This document shows positions 8,352 through 15,302 of a stretch of DNA of 18,406 nucleotides, in pieces; within the stretch, counting starts at the first letter, position 1, and each line of letters starts with the position of its first letter. The position numbers and the translations under genes were made by a program. Source of the stretch: Phycisphaerae bacterium (GTDB lineage Bacteria > Planctomycetota > Phycisphaerae > UBA1845); the NCBI GenBank assembly GCA_021604825.1, contig BQJS01000089.1, positions 1 to 18,406 on the forward strand, in the 5' to 3' direction. The notes under the pieces were generated by a model. That model searched no databases. It was given only the letters and a program-made list of their open reading frames with translations, and was not told where the DNA came from.

Positions 8352-8372
8352 GGAATTCTGACCGAAAATTCC
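8352..8372 (-). other. Hairpin in the leader of the thiamine gene
   Basis: On the minus strand GGAATT ttcggtcag AATTCC can form a six-base-pair stem. It lies right after the predicted -10 element, so it would sit at the 5' end of the mRNA, 60 bases before the start codon. It could protect the transcript end or act as an operator. No thiamine-pyrophosphate aptamer elements surround it. Confidence 0.3.
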
Positions 8373-8379
8373 AAGTCTG

Positions 8380-8388
8380 ATAATACCA
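8380..8388 (-). promoter_or_regulatory. Extended -10 promoter for the ThiD2-ThiE gene
   Basis: The minus strand reads TGGTATTAT, an extended -10 (TGn plus TATTAT). No good -35 is found at 16-18 bases upstream, as is usual for extended -10 promoters. Transcription would start near 8373, about 80 bases before the thiE start. The same nine bases occur in the 5S rRNA promoter. Confidence 0.4.
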
Positions 8389-8701
8389 CAATCGCAGCCA
8401 TACCGGTGCCGCGAGACGGCCCCATCGTAATTCAGCACCCCGAAAAACCATGCATTCGGCGATATTATCGCCCCAAACGAGCCACCCGCTCAACCCTCGG
8501 ATAAGCCCGCCCAATTCAAAAGAAAAGTACGCGCCGATGGCAACCGAGAAACCATTGAGCGATGGTGTCTGTCCGAAAAAACACCCGCTCATTGGGGTCG
8601 AGATCGAGATGAGGTCATGGGTCAGGCGAGGCATGGAGCTACTGGGAGGGGCTGTTGCAAAACTGCGACGGTCCAGCCGAACCGCGCGCCCAACTAACAC
8701 C

Positions 8702-10360
8702 ATGAAAGAGTTTCCGCTGACATTCCAGACGGTTCACCAAGGCAACGAAATTGCGCGCGAAGTGGCCAACCGCGACGAATTGATTGCACTGCGTAGTGAA
8801 CTCGAGTTGTTGATCTTGAGTCGCGCGGGTCAAGGTCGCCTGGCCTGCATCGCCCTTTCAAATTCAGAAGCATTTGAAGATCCCAGGGCACCGGAAGAAT
8901 TCCACAACATCCTGGTCGACGCGCTTCACCCACGGGTGGCGAAGACCATTGAAGAAATCGACCGAGACTTTCCCGATGTCATCGGCGAGACTTGTCGGGA
9001 TGTTATTGCCGAAGAAGCTGCATCGTTTCAAGAAGACGTCGCCGCTTGTCTCGACAAGAGTACGTCGAAAAGAGCCCAAGAACTTTCAAGAACCTACGCA
9101 CTGTCGGTGGGACTCACACCGCCGAGCCAAAATGAGGTCGCGGAACCTCTCGACGAAAGCGAGATCACCATGAGCGAACAATCCAACGTCCCGAATCCCG
9201 CAAATGAAGATGACATCAGCGCGAGCCTGCCCACCGAATCGACTGACGAACAGGTCGAACAGCCAAAGGCCAAGGACCAACCGCTTCCGCAGGATTCAAC
9301 CGAAGATCTCGCGATTGACAGCGCCGAAGGATTCGACGACGTCGAGGATGCGCTAAAAGCAATGGAATCCGATCTTGAAGAATTGCAGGCGCTCGCCGAC
9401 GGTGACCTCGAAGCGCCGGCAACGGATGTCGAAAGCGCTGCACCAACCGACGCAGAGTTGGCGGACCAAGCGCAGACCGTCGAGCCCGAAGCCGCAGCCG
9501 AAGTGGCTGAGGAGACTTTCGAGACCGACGCAATCGCCGAATCAACGCCTGAAGTTCCAACCGACGACTTTCAGGATAGCAGCAATGAAGAGGCGAAAGT
9601 GCCTACCGAAACCGAAGTCGGTGACGAGGCTACAGTTCCTGAAGCCGCGCTGCCTGAATCAAACGTAGTTGACGCTACGTCGGAGGAAACAGCGGCAGTG
9701 GACTCAACGGAGCCAGCAGACTCGGTGGAGAATGATCCAAAAGCATCGATCGACGGGGCTGACGACCTCGATGAAGCCGACCTCGCCGCATCGCTCGTGG
9801 CGTTCAATGAAGCCATCGCCGAAATCGATGAAGTATCACCAGCCCCCGAGGCATCAATCCAAGCGAACCAGCAGGCGGCAGTAAACACAGCACCCGATGA
9901 AGCGCAGGCAGCGACCGCGTCAGATCGGCCGACGTTTCAATCACAGGGCCCGGCACGCCGCCCGATGTCGCAGCGAACCTCTACGCAACGTTCGCGTTCA
10001 AGCGAAGTGGAAATGTCGATCGGTAATTTCGCCGACTTCCTACTGAATGAAGTCAACGGCATGTGGGCCGAAGCGCGGCAGGGTCTCGACGACATCTGCA
10101 CGGTGCGCGACGAGATTCAAGCCATCCGCGCCGAGGTCAGCCGAGTCCATCAGGAAATCAGCACGATGCGCGACTCGGTCATGTCCGCACGACACGACAT
10201 CCGCAGCGTCCAATCGCAAATCCAAAACCAACGCGACGACGCCAACCGAGCCCGCCAACGTGCCGACAGCGCCGCCCTAGACGCCCAGTCTGCCTGCGAC
10301 CGAGCAGCAGCAGCTGCCAGAGAAGCAGAATCAATGGCCACCCTAAGCCAACCAAGATAG
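8702..10360 (+). CDS. Acidic low-complexity protein with C-terminal coiled coil, unknown function
   Basis: A 552-aa product when started at ATG 8702; starts at 8450, 8537 or 8633 would extend it by up to 84 residues. Three parts are visible. Residues 1-140 are a mixed-charge, predicted helical region beginning MKEFPLTFQTVHQGNEIARE, with two Cys (CIALSN, CRDVIAEE). Residues about 150-440 are very rich in Glu, Asp, Ala, Thr and Pro, with no hydrophobic segment, and are probably disordered. Residues about 465-552 form a helical heptad region (VRDEIQAIRAEVSRVHQEI), ending in an Ala/Arg-rich helix. A basic Arg/Ser linker (ARRPMSQRTSTQRSRSS) precedes the coil. There is no signal peptide or membrane helix, so it is probably cytoplasmic. 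The design suggests a scaffold or oligomerising protein, but no family is recognised. Confidence 0.7.
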   Translation: MKEFPLTFQTVHQGNEIAREVANRDELIALRSELELLILSRAGQGRLACIALSNSEAFEDPRAPEEFHNILVDALHPRVAKTIEEIDRDFPDVIGETCRDVIAEEAASFQEDVAACLDKSTSKRAQELSRTYALSVGLTPPSQNEVAEPLDESEITMSEQSNVPNPANEDDISASLPTESTDEQVEQPKAKDQPLPQDSTEDLAIDSAEGFDDVEDALKAMESDLEELQALADGDLEAPATDVESAAPTDAELADQAQTVEPEAAAEVAEETFETDAIAESTPEVPTDDFQDSSNEEAKVPTETEVGDEATVPEAALPESNVVDATSEETAAVDSTEPADSVENDPKASIDGADDLDEADLAASLVAFNEAIAEIDEVSPAPEASIQANQQAAVNTAPDEAQAATASDRPTFQSQGPARRPMSQRTSTQRSRSSEVEMSIGNFADFLLNEVNGMWAEARQGLDDICTVRDEIQAIRAEVSRVHQEISTMRDSVMSARHDIRSVQSQIQNQRDDANRARQRADSAALDAQSACDRAAAAAREAESMATLSQPR

Positions 10361-10387
10361 AGCAATCATTGAATCGCCCCGTAGAAG

Positions 10388-10405
10388 GGTGCGGCTTACC
10401 GCACC
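10388..10405 (+). terminator. Stem-loop after the acidic coiled-coil gene
   Basis: GGTGCGG ctta CCGCACC gives a perfect seven-base-pair GC-rich stem 27 bp after the stop codon. The following sequence (tgtcattcttg) is only modestly T-rich, so termination would be inefficient or Rho-dependent. Confidence 0.4.
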
Positions 10406-10541
10406 TGTCATTCTTGGGTCTCGACTCTCTCGCCACATGGTTCCGCTCGCGAGTTGACACTCCAGGGTCAATGATTCTGAGCCACTCGCCTGAGAGTTAT
10501 CCTTTGGCTTATTCAACACGAATTCGAGTAAACTCCGTGCC

Positions 10542-10988
10542 ATGCGATTTAGGCGCGTTACTTTGATCTATTCTGTGTTCTTTCCTGAACTGGCCCTGTT
10601 GAAGGATCACCAAAGGCAGCGGCAGGCCATGTTGCGTGCGACAAGTCATATCGTTTGGTTGCAATGGGTCTTGGCGATCGCGGTTCCTATAGTGACGATT
10701 CCGATGTGGCGAATTGGCGTTCGCGCGATTCCGCCTCCGATGAACGATCATGTGCTCTTGCTATTGGCAATCGTGATGGGTCTAGTTTGGATATTTCTTC
10801 CGATGATCGCATACTACAAGAGCATTCAACAAAAAGTGCGAGAGCAGATAAGTTCACTCGGCGTCCCCGTTTGCATAAAATGTGGATACCAATTACAGGG
10901 AATTGCCGAGTCCCGTTGCCCGGAATGCGAACATGCGTTTGAGTTGGCGGCTGATATGCCGATTTCATCGGATGAATTGTTGTCTTAA
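10542..10988 (+). CDS. Small membrane protein with C-terminal zinc ribbon
   Basis: A 148-aa product with two probable membrane helices (about 37-57 and 70-91), a basic stretch (KSIQQKVREQ), and a C-terminal ribbon CIKCGYQLQG...RCPEC. Its four cysteines, 111, 114, 126 and 129, should bind zinc. The ribbon with GYxLxG after the first CxxC is, in my experience, common in small planctomycete membrane proteins of unknown role. The next gene is a paralogue with the same architecture. Start at ATG 10542; the ribosome site is weak. Topology would place helices in the membrane and the ribbon on one side; which side is not clear. Function unknown. Confidence 0.78.
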   Translation: MRFRRVTLIYSVFFPELALLKDHQRQRQAMLRATSHIVWLQWVLAIAVPIVTIPMWRIGVRAIPPPMNDHVLLLLAIVMGLVWIFLPMIAYYKSIQQKVREQISSLGVPVCIKCGYQLQGIAESRCPECEHAFELAADMPISSDELLS

Positions 10989-11065
10989 CGTGCGACATAT
11001 TTGTGAGATGGTTTTGCGGTTCGGCCGATCAGTCATTGGTGCTTTGATTCTCGCCCAACAGAATC

Positions 11066-11542
11066 GTGGATGATCCGGCTTTGGCGAACTCAAACGACGA
11101 CAGGAAAGACAACGAAAAACTGAAACCGCATGCCGCTGCTGCGATGAAGCGTCATCCTGAGTTGGCCGCCCTGGAGCACGATTGGCAACGCAATCAGGTG
11201 GCGAAGGTCAGTGCAAAGTCAGCTCCTTGGATCATGGGTTTGCTGACGTTTGGTGCGTACTTTGTTAGCATGGCCACGCTTGGCGATTTGCTTAGATTGA
11301 TTGGCATCAAGAGTCCCGCCATTGCCGGTGGCATCTTTGGCTGCGCGGCGGGGGCCTGCGGATCGCTCTTGTACTTTCGATTGTTTAGAAAGCGAAACGC
11401 ACGCTTGATTCGCCAGAAGATCAACGAATTCGGGATGCTGGTTTGCGTGGAATGCGGGTATCAGCTGAAGGGCACCACCGAATCCCGTTGTCCGGAGTGC
11501 GGGCAACCTTTCGCCGGAAGTGGTCCTGCTAACTCAGAATGA
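11066..11542 (+). CDS. Small membrane protein with C-terminal zinc ribbon (paralogue)
   Basis: A 158-aa product, apparently a paralogue of the gene 77 bp upstream. It has a hydrophilic N-terminal region (LKPHAAAAMKRHPELAAL), two probable membrane helices (about 53-75 and 84-105), a basic stretch (RKRNARLIRQKINEFG) and the ribbon CVECGYQLKG...RCPECG with Cys 127, 130, 142 and 145. The ribbon is nearly identical to its neighbour's (GYQL.G..ESRCPEC shared), while the membrane parts have diverged. The start is probably GTG 11066; an ATG 26 codons later is the alternative. Function unknown. A terminator that can work from either side follows at 11603-11630. Confidence 0.75.
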   Translation: MDDPALANSNDDRKDNEKLKPHAAAAMKRHPELAALEHDWQRNQVAKVSAKSAPWIMGLLTFGAYFVSMATLGDLLRLIGIKSPAIAGGIFGCAAGACGSLLYFRLFRKRNARLIRQKINEFGMLVCVECGYQLKGTTESRCPECGQPFAGSGPANSE

Positions 11543-11599
11543 GTCGCAAGCCTTTCGCTCGGTGCAGGCGTAATCTGTGTCTGTACAAAGGGTGTGCGC

Positions 11600-11630
11600 A
11601 AAAAAAGAACCCGCCGAAGCGGGTTCTTTT
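11600..11630 (-). terminator. Intrinsic terminator of the 5S rRNA gene (UUCG loop)
   Basis: On the minus strand AAAAGAACCCGC TTCG GCGGGTTCTTTT forms a 12-bp stem closed by a UUCG tetraloop, an exceptionally stable loop, and is followed by a T-run (seven T with the stem end). It begins eight bases after the 3' end of the 5S gene. On the plus strand the same stem is followed by four T, so it may also stop transcription of the zinc-ribbon gene. Confidence 0.9.
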
Positions 11631-11637
11631 AAAAAAA

Positions 11638-11742
11638 TGCGGCAATCACCTAATCTCGCCTTGCGACTACCCTCGGCCGTATGGGCTTAACTGCCGTGTT
11701 CGGAATGGGAACGGGTGTGGCCCCACACGTAACGTCACCGCG
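11638..11742 (-). rRNA. rrf: 5S ribosomal RNA
   Basis: The minus strand carries the universal loop B/C core CCGAACACGGCAGTTAAGCC preceded by GGGGCCACACCCGTTCCCATT, then CGGCCGAGGGTAGT and the 3' part GGCGAGATTAGG. The ends pair as helix I: GCGGTGA at the 5' side with TTGCCGC at the 3' side, seven pairs including G-U pairs. The length of about 105 is close to bacterial 5S. Exact ends are estimated to within a few bases. No 23S or 16S gene is beside it: the upstream neighbour is the ybbR-like protein gene. It has its own promoter and terminator, so it is a stand-alone transcription unit. Confidence 0.95.
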
Positions 11743-11748
11743 ACGGTG

Positions 11749-11776
11749 ATAATACCAATCCTCGATGGATCGTCAA
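11749..11776 (-). promoter_or_regulatory. Sigma-70-type promoter of the 5S rRNA gene
   Basis: On the minus strand TTGACG (11771-11776), 16 bases, then TATTAT (11749-11754) preceded by TGG, an extended -10. The start of transcription would fall at about 11740-11743, exactly at the 5' end of the 5S helix I. An A-rich stretch upstream (AAAAACAAAGAAACACAG) may act as an UP element. This is the best promoter match in the window. Confidence 0.8.
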
Positions 11777-11827
11777 GGCGTGATTCTGTGTTTCTTTGTT
11801 TTTCGTAACGTGTTTTGAATGAACAAG

Positions 11828-12835
11828 TTATGGCGCTGCGGGCATGGCGGCGGGTTTGTCTTTTTTTCGCGTGACAAGCCGGAATTCGATTAGCTCGGGT
11901 TCGCCGACGAGCGAGACGCCTGCAGGCAGGCTGAATCGGGGGGTCGCGAATCGGAATTCGTCTGGATTGGCCTTGTCTTCAGCCGCGATGGAAATCACCC
12001 CATGCACCTTCTTTTCGCCCGCCAGGATGCGCTCGATGATCTCGGTGGGGGCTTTGATGGTGATGGTCTGAGTCAGAATCGCCCCGGCGTCTCGAACCTC
12101 GACATCGAACGCATTGAAAATGTCCATGCTCGCTTCGATTCTAATCGGGACGGCTGGCAACGTTTCCTTGCGGAATTGTTCTTTGAGTTGGGCTCGCAGC
12201 GTGACGTATTCCGGGTCCAGTTGCACGCTAAAATTGTTCACGATGGGGACCAACGGTACGACCTTCTCAAGCAACTTGCCACGCTCAGCCGTTCGAAGGT
12301 GCTCGTCTGCGTTGAGTATCACGATGCGAGACTCGTTTGGAATGTTCTCGAGGTCTAATTCTGAGAGCTTCACCGATACTTCGACTGGATCGACGGTTGG
12401 TTCGGTGTCATATTCCAAAGACCCATGAACGACTTTGATTTTCATCGTCTCCGTTTTGTCACGGATGACTTGGATTTCCATCGTGGGTGGTTTGACATCC
12501 TGGACGATGACATCTGGGAATCGAATTGCGTCGGCTGACAATTCCGAATCGAGCTTTAGCGTGTAAATACCTGACGCTCGTTCCGAGATGGGAAGTTCGA
12601 CTCTCAATGGTCCGCTTCGATTCAGGTTTGCGATCGCGGATTTTGCGCCCGTGAACTTGACGGCGAATGCATCCTCGGTGGGTGACACCTTCTCGACGTG
12701 CATGTCGTCGATTCCGACAGCTTTGACCGAAATCGACACTTCAATCGTCTCGGTCTCGGACATCGACACGTCGGCGACGATCCAAATGAGCAAGGAGATA
12801 AACGACGACATTCCGATCAGTCGAAGTTGCTGCAC
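11828..12835 (-). CDS. YbbR-domain protein, CdaR-like partner of the diadenylate cyclase
   Basis: A 335-aa membrane-anchored protein. One N-terminal hydrophobic helix (LIGMSSFISLLIWIVADVSM) is followed by an extracytoplasmic beta-rich region made of about three YbbR-type repeats, seen as recurring patterns such as VSVKLSELDLENIP, PVRIEASM-like strands and KAPTEIIERILAGEKKV. CdaR proteins of this kind bind and modulate CdaA in Firmicutes. The start is GTG 12835, two bases after the TAA of the cyclase gene, so the two are co-transcribed and probably translationally coupled. The C-terminus ends in KKDKPAAMPAAP. Assignment rests on the anchor, the repeats and the gene pair; the repeat sequence itself is weakly conserved. 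Confidence 0.85.
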   Translation of the reverse strand: MQQLRLIGMSSFISLLIWIVADVSMSETETIEVSISVKAVGIDDMHVEKVSPTEDAFAVKFTGAKSAIANLNRSGPLRVELPISERASGIYTLKLDSELSADAIRFPDVIVQDVKPPTMEIQVIRDKTETMKIKVVHGSLEYDTEPTVDPVEVSVKLSELDLENIPNESRIVILNADEHLRTAERGKLLEKVVPLVPIVNNFSVQLDPEYVTLRAQLKEQFRKETLPAVPIRIEASMDIFNAFDVEVRDAGAILTQTITIKAPTEIIERILAGEKKVHGVISIAAEDKANPDEFRFATPRFSLPAGVSLVGEPELIEFRLVTRKKDKPAAMPAAP

Positions 12836-12837
12836 GG

Positions 12838-13836
12838 TTAAGATCCCGTTTCGGTTTTGGCCAGCGAATCGGCGATGATTCCAATTTCCTGATTACCGGG
12901 TGCAGGGGCCGGGGCACTCGATTTGTCTTCTATTTCAGGGGATTCGGACTCTTGCGTCGTGGCATCCTGAGTGGTTTCTGCTGACGATGTTTCCGGGGTT
13001 GCAGGCGAATCGGTCCCAAGAATATCCGCAGCCAGCGTTTCCCGAAGCATTTCGGGAGACTCTTGGGCGATAAGCTTGCCACGGTTGGCGATGGAGATTG
13101 TCCCTGTCTCTTCACTGACGACGACCACCAGCGCGTCGGTTTCCAAGCTGACGCCGATCGCCGCTCGGTGGCGACTGCCGATGATCTGATTGCCGGGGTC
13201 GGCTTCGGATGTAGGGAACTCGCAACCGGCGGCTGCAATGCGCCCGTGGCTGATGATGACGCCAAGATCGTGAAGCGCCGAACCGGGCCAAAAGATTGTT
13301 TCAATCAATTCGGGGGTCGTATCGGAGTCGATCGGAATTCCGGACTCGACGAAGGCGCCCATCGGGATACGGCGCTCGATGGCAATGATCGCGCCGATTT
13401 TTCGACGCGACATGTTGCTGCACGCGCGGACGATCGGTTCGATCACGCGGCTCGTTTCTTCGGTGCGCGAACGCCTGGTCAGCGATTCGCCAATGCGCAT
13501 CAACCCCCGGCGCAATTCCGGCTGAAATACAACCAACGTAATGAGAAACGAACCCCCAACGAAGAACGGATAGAGAACCACAATACGACTGAGTTCCAGG
13601 ACATGGGCAATGAGCGCCAACCCCAGGAATGCAATCAGGATCACCAATACCGCTTGCAGCAACCGTGCCCCGCGCGTCCCTTCGAGAAATCGAAGGATGA
13701 AATAGATCACCGTGCCGATCAAAAACAACTCGATGACCGCTCGCAACGACCACCATTCGCCGTTTCTTAAACGCTGGGCGTACATGTCGATCAATGGGAC
13801 TCGGGTGGCTTGCGAAATGAGATTAAACGCCAGCAT
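12838..13836 (-). CDS. cdaA: Diadenylate cyclase (CdaA/DacA type) with altered DGA motif
   Basis: Makes the second messenger c-di-AMP from two ATP. The 332-aa product has three membrane helices near residues 35-50, 58-78 and 86-105, then the DAC domain: QPELRRGL, IGAIIAIERR, ETIFWPGSALHD, AAAGCEFPTS, GSRHRAAIGVS and VVVVSEETGTIS. The RHR motif (222-224) is intact. At the DGA motif the sequence is Asp190-Leu191-Gly192: the metal-binding Asp is kept but the following Gly and Ala are changed. An added C-terminal tail of about 70 residues is acidic and Ser/Thr/Pro-rich (family members usually end near 270-280). Start at ATG 13836 with GGAA upstream. Gene order cdaA-ybbR is the classic one. Confidence 0.93.
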   Translation of the reverse strand: MLAFNLISQATRVPLIDMYAQRLRNGEWWSLRAVIELFLIGTVIYFILRFLEGTRGARLLQAVLVILIAFLGLALIAHVLELSRIVVLYPFFVGGSFLITLVVFQPELRRGLMRIGESLTRRSRTEETSRVIEPIVRACSNMSRRKIGAIIAIERRIPMGAFVESGIPIDSDTTPELIETIFWPGSALHDLGVIISHGRIAAAGCEFPTSEADPGNQIIGSRHRAAIGVSLETDALVVVVSEETGTISIANRGKLIAQESPEMLRETLAADILGTDSPATPETSSAETTQDATTQESESPEIEDKSSAPAPAPGNQEIGIIADSLAKTETGS

Positions 13837-13990
13837 CGATCGATTCCGAATAGGATTGTGCAGAACTCAAACCGCGCTTGATGTCGCGCCGGAGGAACCG
13901 AACGAACAGGCCTCTGCTCGACGTCGCCAATTCTCGCTCAACTTTCGGATCGGGCGATGGGCGAAAATTGTGCACGGGTTCTTAGTCTAA

Positions 13991-14009
13991 GTCTATTTAC
14001 AATATAGAC
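13991..14009. repeat. Inverted repeat over the cdaA -10 region
   Basis: GTCTAT ttacaat ATAGAC: six-base arms separated by seven bases. It overlaps the predicted -10 element of the cdaA promoter, the usual place for a repressor operator. A second small palindrome, CTTAG t CTAAG, lies directly beside it at 13981-13991 region. No binding protein can be named. Confidence 0.4.
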
Positions 14010-14029
14010 CTGCGCCAAGTGACCGTCGA
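14001..14029 (-). promoter_or_regulatory. Candidate promoter for cdaA-ybbR
   Basis: On the minus strand TCGACG (14024-14029), 17 bases, then TATATT (14001-14006). The -10 matches five of six consensus bases, the -35 four of six. Transcription would start near 13994 and leave a leader of about 158 bases before cdaA, in which I recognise no riboswitch. The pseudopilin gene upstream ends at 14104, so read-through could also reach cdaA. Confidence 0.45.
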
Positions 14030-14103
14030 TCATCAAAGTTCAATTCAACAGGCCAGAATTGGACGGGGGAATCGCTACCAGCGCTGGGACGTGCAACCTT
14101 CGC

Positions 14104-14697
14104 TTACGGAGATTGCGAAGTCGCGTCATGCACATCCATGAGAAAGACCATCGCCGAGTTGTTCGCCCATTCGCACCGGCCCGTGCTGCGCCAGTCACCG
14201 CTGACGCCACGATCGAGGATTGCATCGATCTCGCGGGCCACTGTTTCGCTGATCTCCGTGATGAGCAGATACTGGCCTGTTCCGGTGGCGGTATCTGTTC
14301 CTCGACCAATCAGATCGAATCCGACTGGGTGGGCAGGCCCTTCGTCAAAGCGATCGTAGATGCGGACGATCCCGCCGAAGGGATTCTCGACGCTGGACAG
14401 GGGGCGGTCGAAGTAAGGACCGTTCCAGTTGTGGTATTCCTGCTTGATGGAAAGCTGGTGTTCGTGGGTGGCGGTTGAGTTTGAAAACTCGCGGGCCAAT
14501 CTGCCCGTGTCGGCATGGTGTGCCTGTACGCCGGTGCGCGTTGTGTCGATCAACTGAATCAAACGGCTGACCTTGGCGTCGCCAGCCGCTTCGGACAGTT
14601 GCGGGATGATCAGTGCGGCTAGGATACCAATGACAATCACGACGATGAGGATTTCCAAGAGTGTGAATGCCGCGTGCTGAAACTTGCGATGGCCCAT
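14104..14697 (-). CDS. Type II secretion / type IV-like pseudopilin
   Basis: A 197-aa protein with a class III (prepilin) signal: short basic leader MGHRKFQHAA followed by FTLLEILIVVIVIGILAALIIP, with Glu at +5 and a long hydrophobic helix. Residue -1 would be Ala, not the usual Gly, which prepilin peptidase can accept less efficiently. After the helix comes SEAAGDAKVSRLIQLIDTTRTGVQ, a typical pseudopilin helix, then a globular domain with WNGPYFDRP and ENPFGG as in GspG-like proteins. CGGAG lies seven bases before ATG 14697. It is single, with no secretion genes around it; planctomycetes carry many scattered pseudopilins. It would be processed and assembled in the inner membrane. Confidence 0.88.
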   Translation of the reverse strand: MGHRKFQHAAFTLLEILIVVIVIGILAALIIPQLSEAAGDAKVSRLIQLIDTTRTGVQAHHADTGRLAREFSNSTATHEHQLSIKQEYHNWNGPYFDRPLSSVENPFGGIVRIYDRFDEGPAHPVGFDLIGRGTDTATGTGQYLLITEISETVAREIDAILDRGVSGDWRSTGRCEWANNSAMVFLMDVHDATSQSP

Positions 14698-14835
14698 CGA
14701 TTCGCTCCGGGTTTGTGCGCTTTCAATTTCGCCCTCCGGTGCTTCGATCGATCGTCACCATGGGCGTACTGTATTCATCGCCCATCTGGCAATCGTTCTG
14801 GATTCAGCGCGCAAATGAAAAGAGGCACCACAAAC

Positions 14836-14875
14836 AAAAAGAGGCAACAGTGTCGGTCGCTGACACCATTGCCTC
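14836..14875 (-). terminator. Intrinsic terminator after the PilZ-like gene
   Basis: On the minus strand GAGGCAA tg GTGTC agcgacc GACAC tg TTGCCTC forms a 7-bp plus 5-bp stem interrupted by a 2x2 internal loop and is followed directly by TTTTTGTTTG. It lies about 70 bp after the stop of the PilZ-like gene and isolates it from the pseudopilin gene further down. Confidence 0.85.
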
Positions 14876-14945
14876 CACTGGTTTCAATTCAATATCGGAC
14901 GCACCGCATGCCTTGGACACGGTTTTCAACAACGGGCCGTCCAGT

Positions 14946-15302
14946 CTACTCGAACGATACGCCGATCATGTACCCGCCCAGCGCGGTTGACGAGTGGGCC
15001 ACAGTGCCGACGACGCTTTCGGGACTGGAATCGAGGTGAATCTCAAGCCTCGTGTGAAGCGGGATGGGCTGCCTTGACAGAAAGCTCATGCCAGCTTCGC
15101 AGACGTTCCTGGTCCGCACGAAAAACGTCTCATGCTTGCTTCCCCGGGACACGTCGGTGGCGACGAGGGGTTCGTTCCATGTGATCCGCGCCGAATTGCG
15201 TTTCGAGAGATATGCGTCTTTCTCGCCGTACTGTTCGGCGGCGGCCACCCATTCTCGGACGACGGTTGATGGGTATTCGGTTGTGTCGTTTAGTGGGGCC
15301 AT
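14946..15302 (-). CDS. PilZ-domain-like protein
   Basis: A 118-aa cytoplasmic protein. The PilZ pattern is recognisable: RNSAR at 35-39 fits RxxxR, NVCEAG at 66-71 fits the (D/N)xSxxG motif with Cys in place of Ser, and it ends with a YMIGVSFE strand typical of the fold. In between lie GMSFLSRQPIP and RLEIHLD strands. PilZ proteins bind cyclic di-GMP and control motility, exopolysaccharide or secretion; whether this one still binds is uncertain because of the Cys. I chose ATG 15302; a GTG at 15317 would add five residues. Neither has a good ribosome site. It is followed by a strong terminator and appears to be monocistronic. The 239 bp upstream to yidD holds no gene. Confidence 0.75.
   Translation of the reverse strand: MAPLNDTTEYPSTVVREWVAAAEQYGEKDAYLSKRNSARITWNEPLVATDVSRGSKHETFFVRTRNVCEAGMSFLSRQPIPLHTRLEIHLDSSPESVVGTVAHSSTALGGYMIGVSFE

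Larger units (their letters stand above)
8294..8701. other. 408-bp divergent intergenic region
   Basis: Separates the ThiD2-ThiE gene (-) from the acidic coiled-coil gene (+). It holds the extended -10 promoter and hairpin listed separately. On the plus strand TATTAT at 8463-8468 may be a -10 for the downstream gene, but no -35 is evident. The plus-strand frame is open here from 8450, with further ATGs at 8537, 8609 and 8633. The Arg-, Ser- and Pro-rich translation (for example KLRRSSRTARPTN) looks unlike the protein that follows, so I treat it as probably noncoding. Confidence 0.45.

Noticed and set aside
8450..8701. Start of the acidic coiled-coil protein at ATG 8450 or 8537
   Set aside because: The added residues look like noncoding translation and no ribosome site supports them; kept only as alternatives.
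10454..10482. Perfect -35 TTGACA before the first zinc-ribbon gene
   Set aside because: No acceptable -10 at 15-19 bases; the site is part of a short inverted repeat TTGAC-N8-GTCAA that may be chance.
13063..13770. Long plus-strand open frame opposite cdaA
   Set aside because: Antisense shadow of a well-supported gene; composition is typical of reverse-frame translation in GC-rich DNA.
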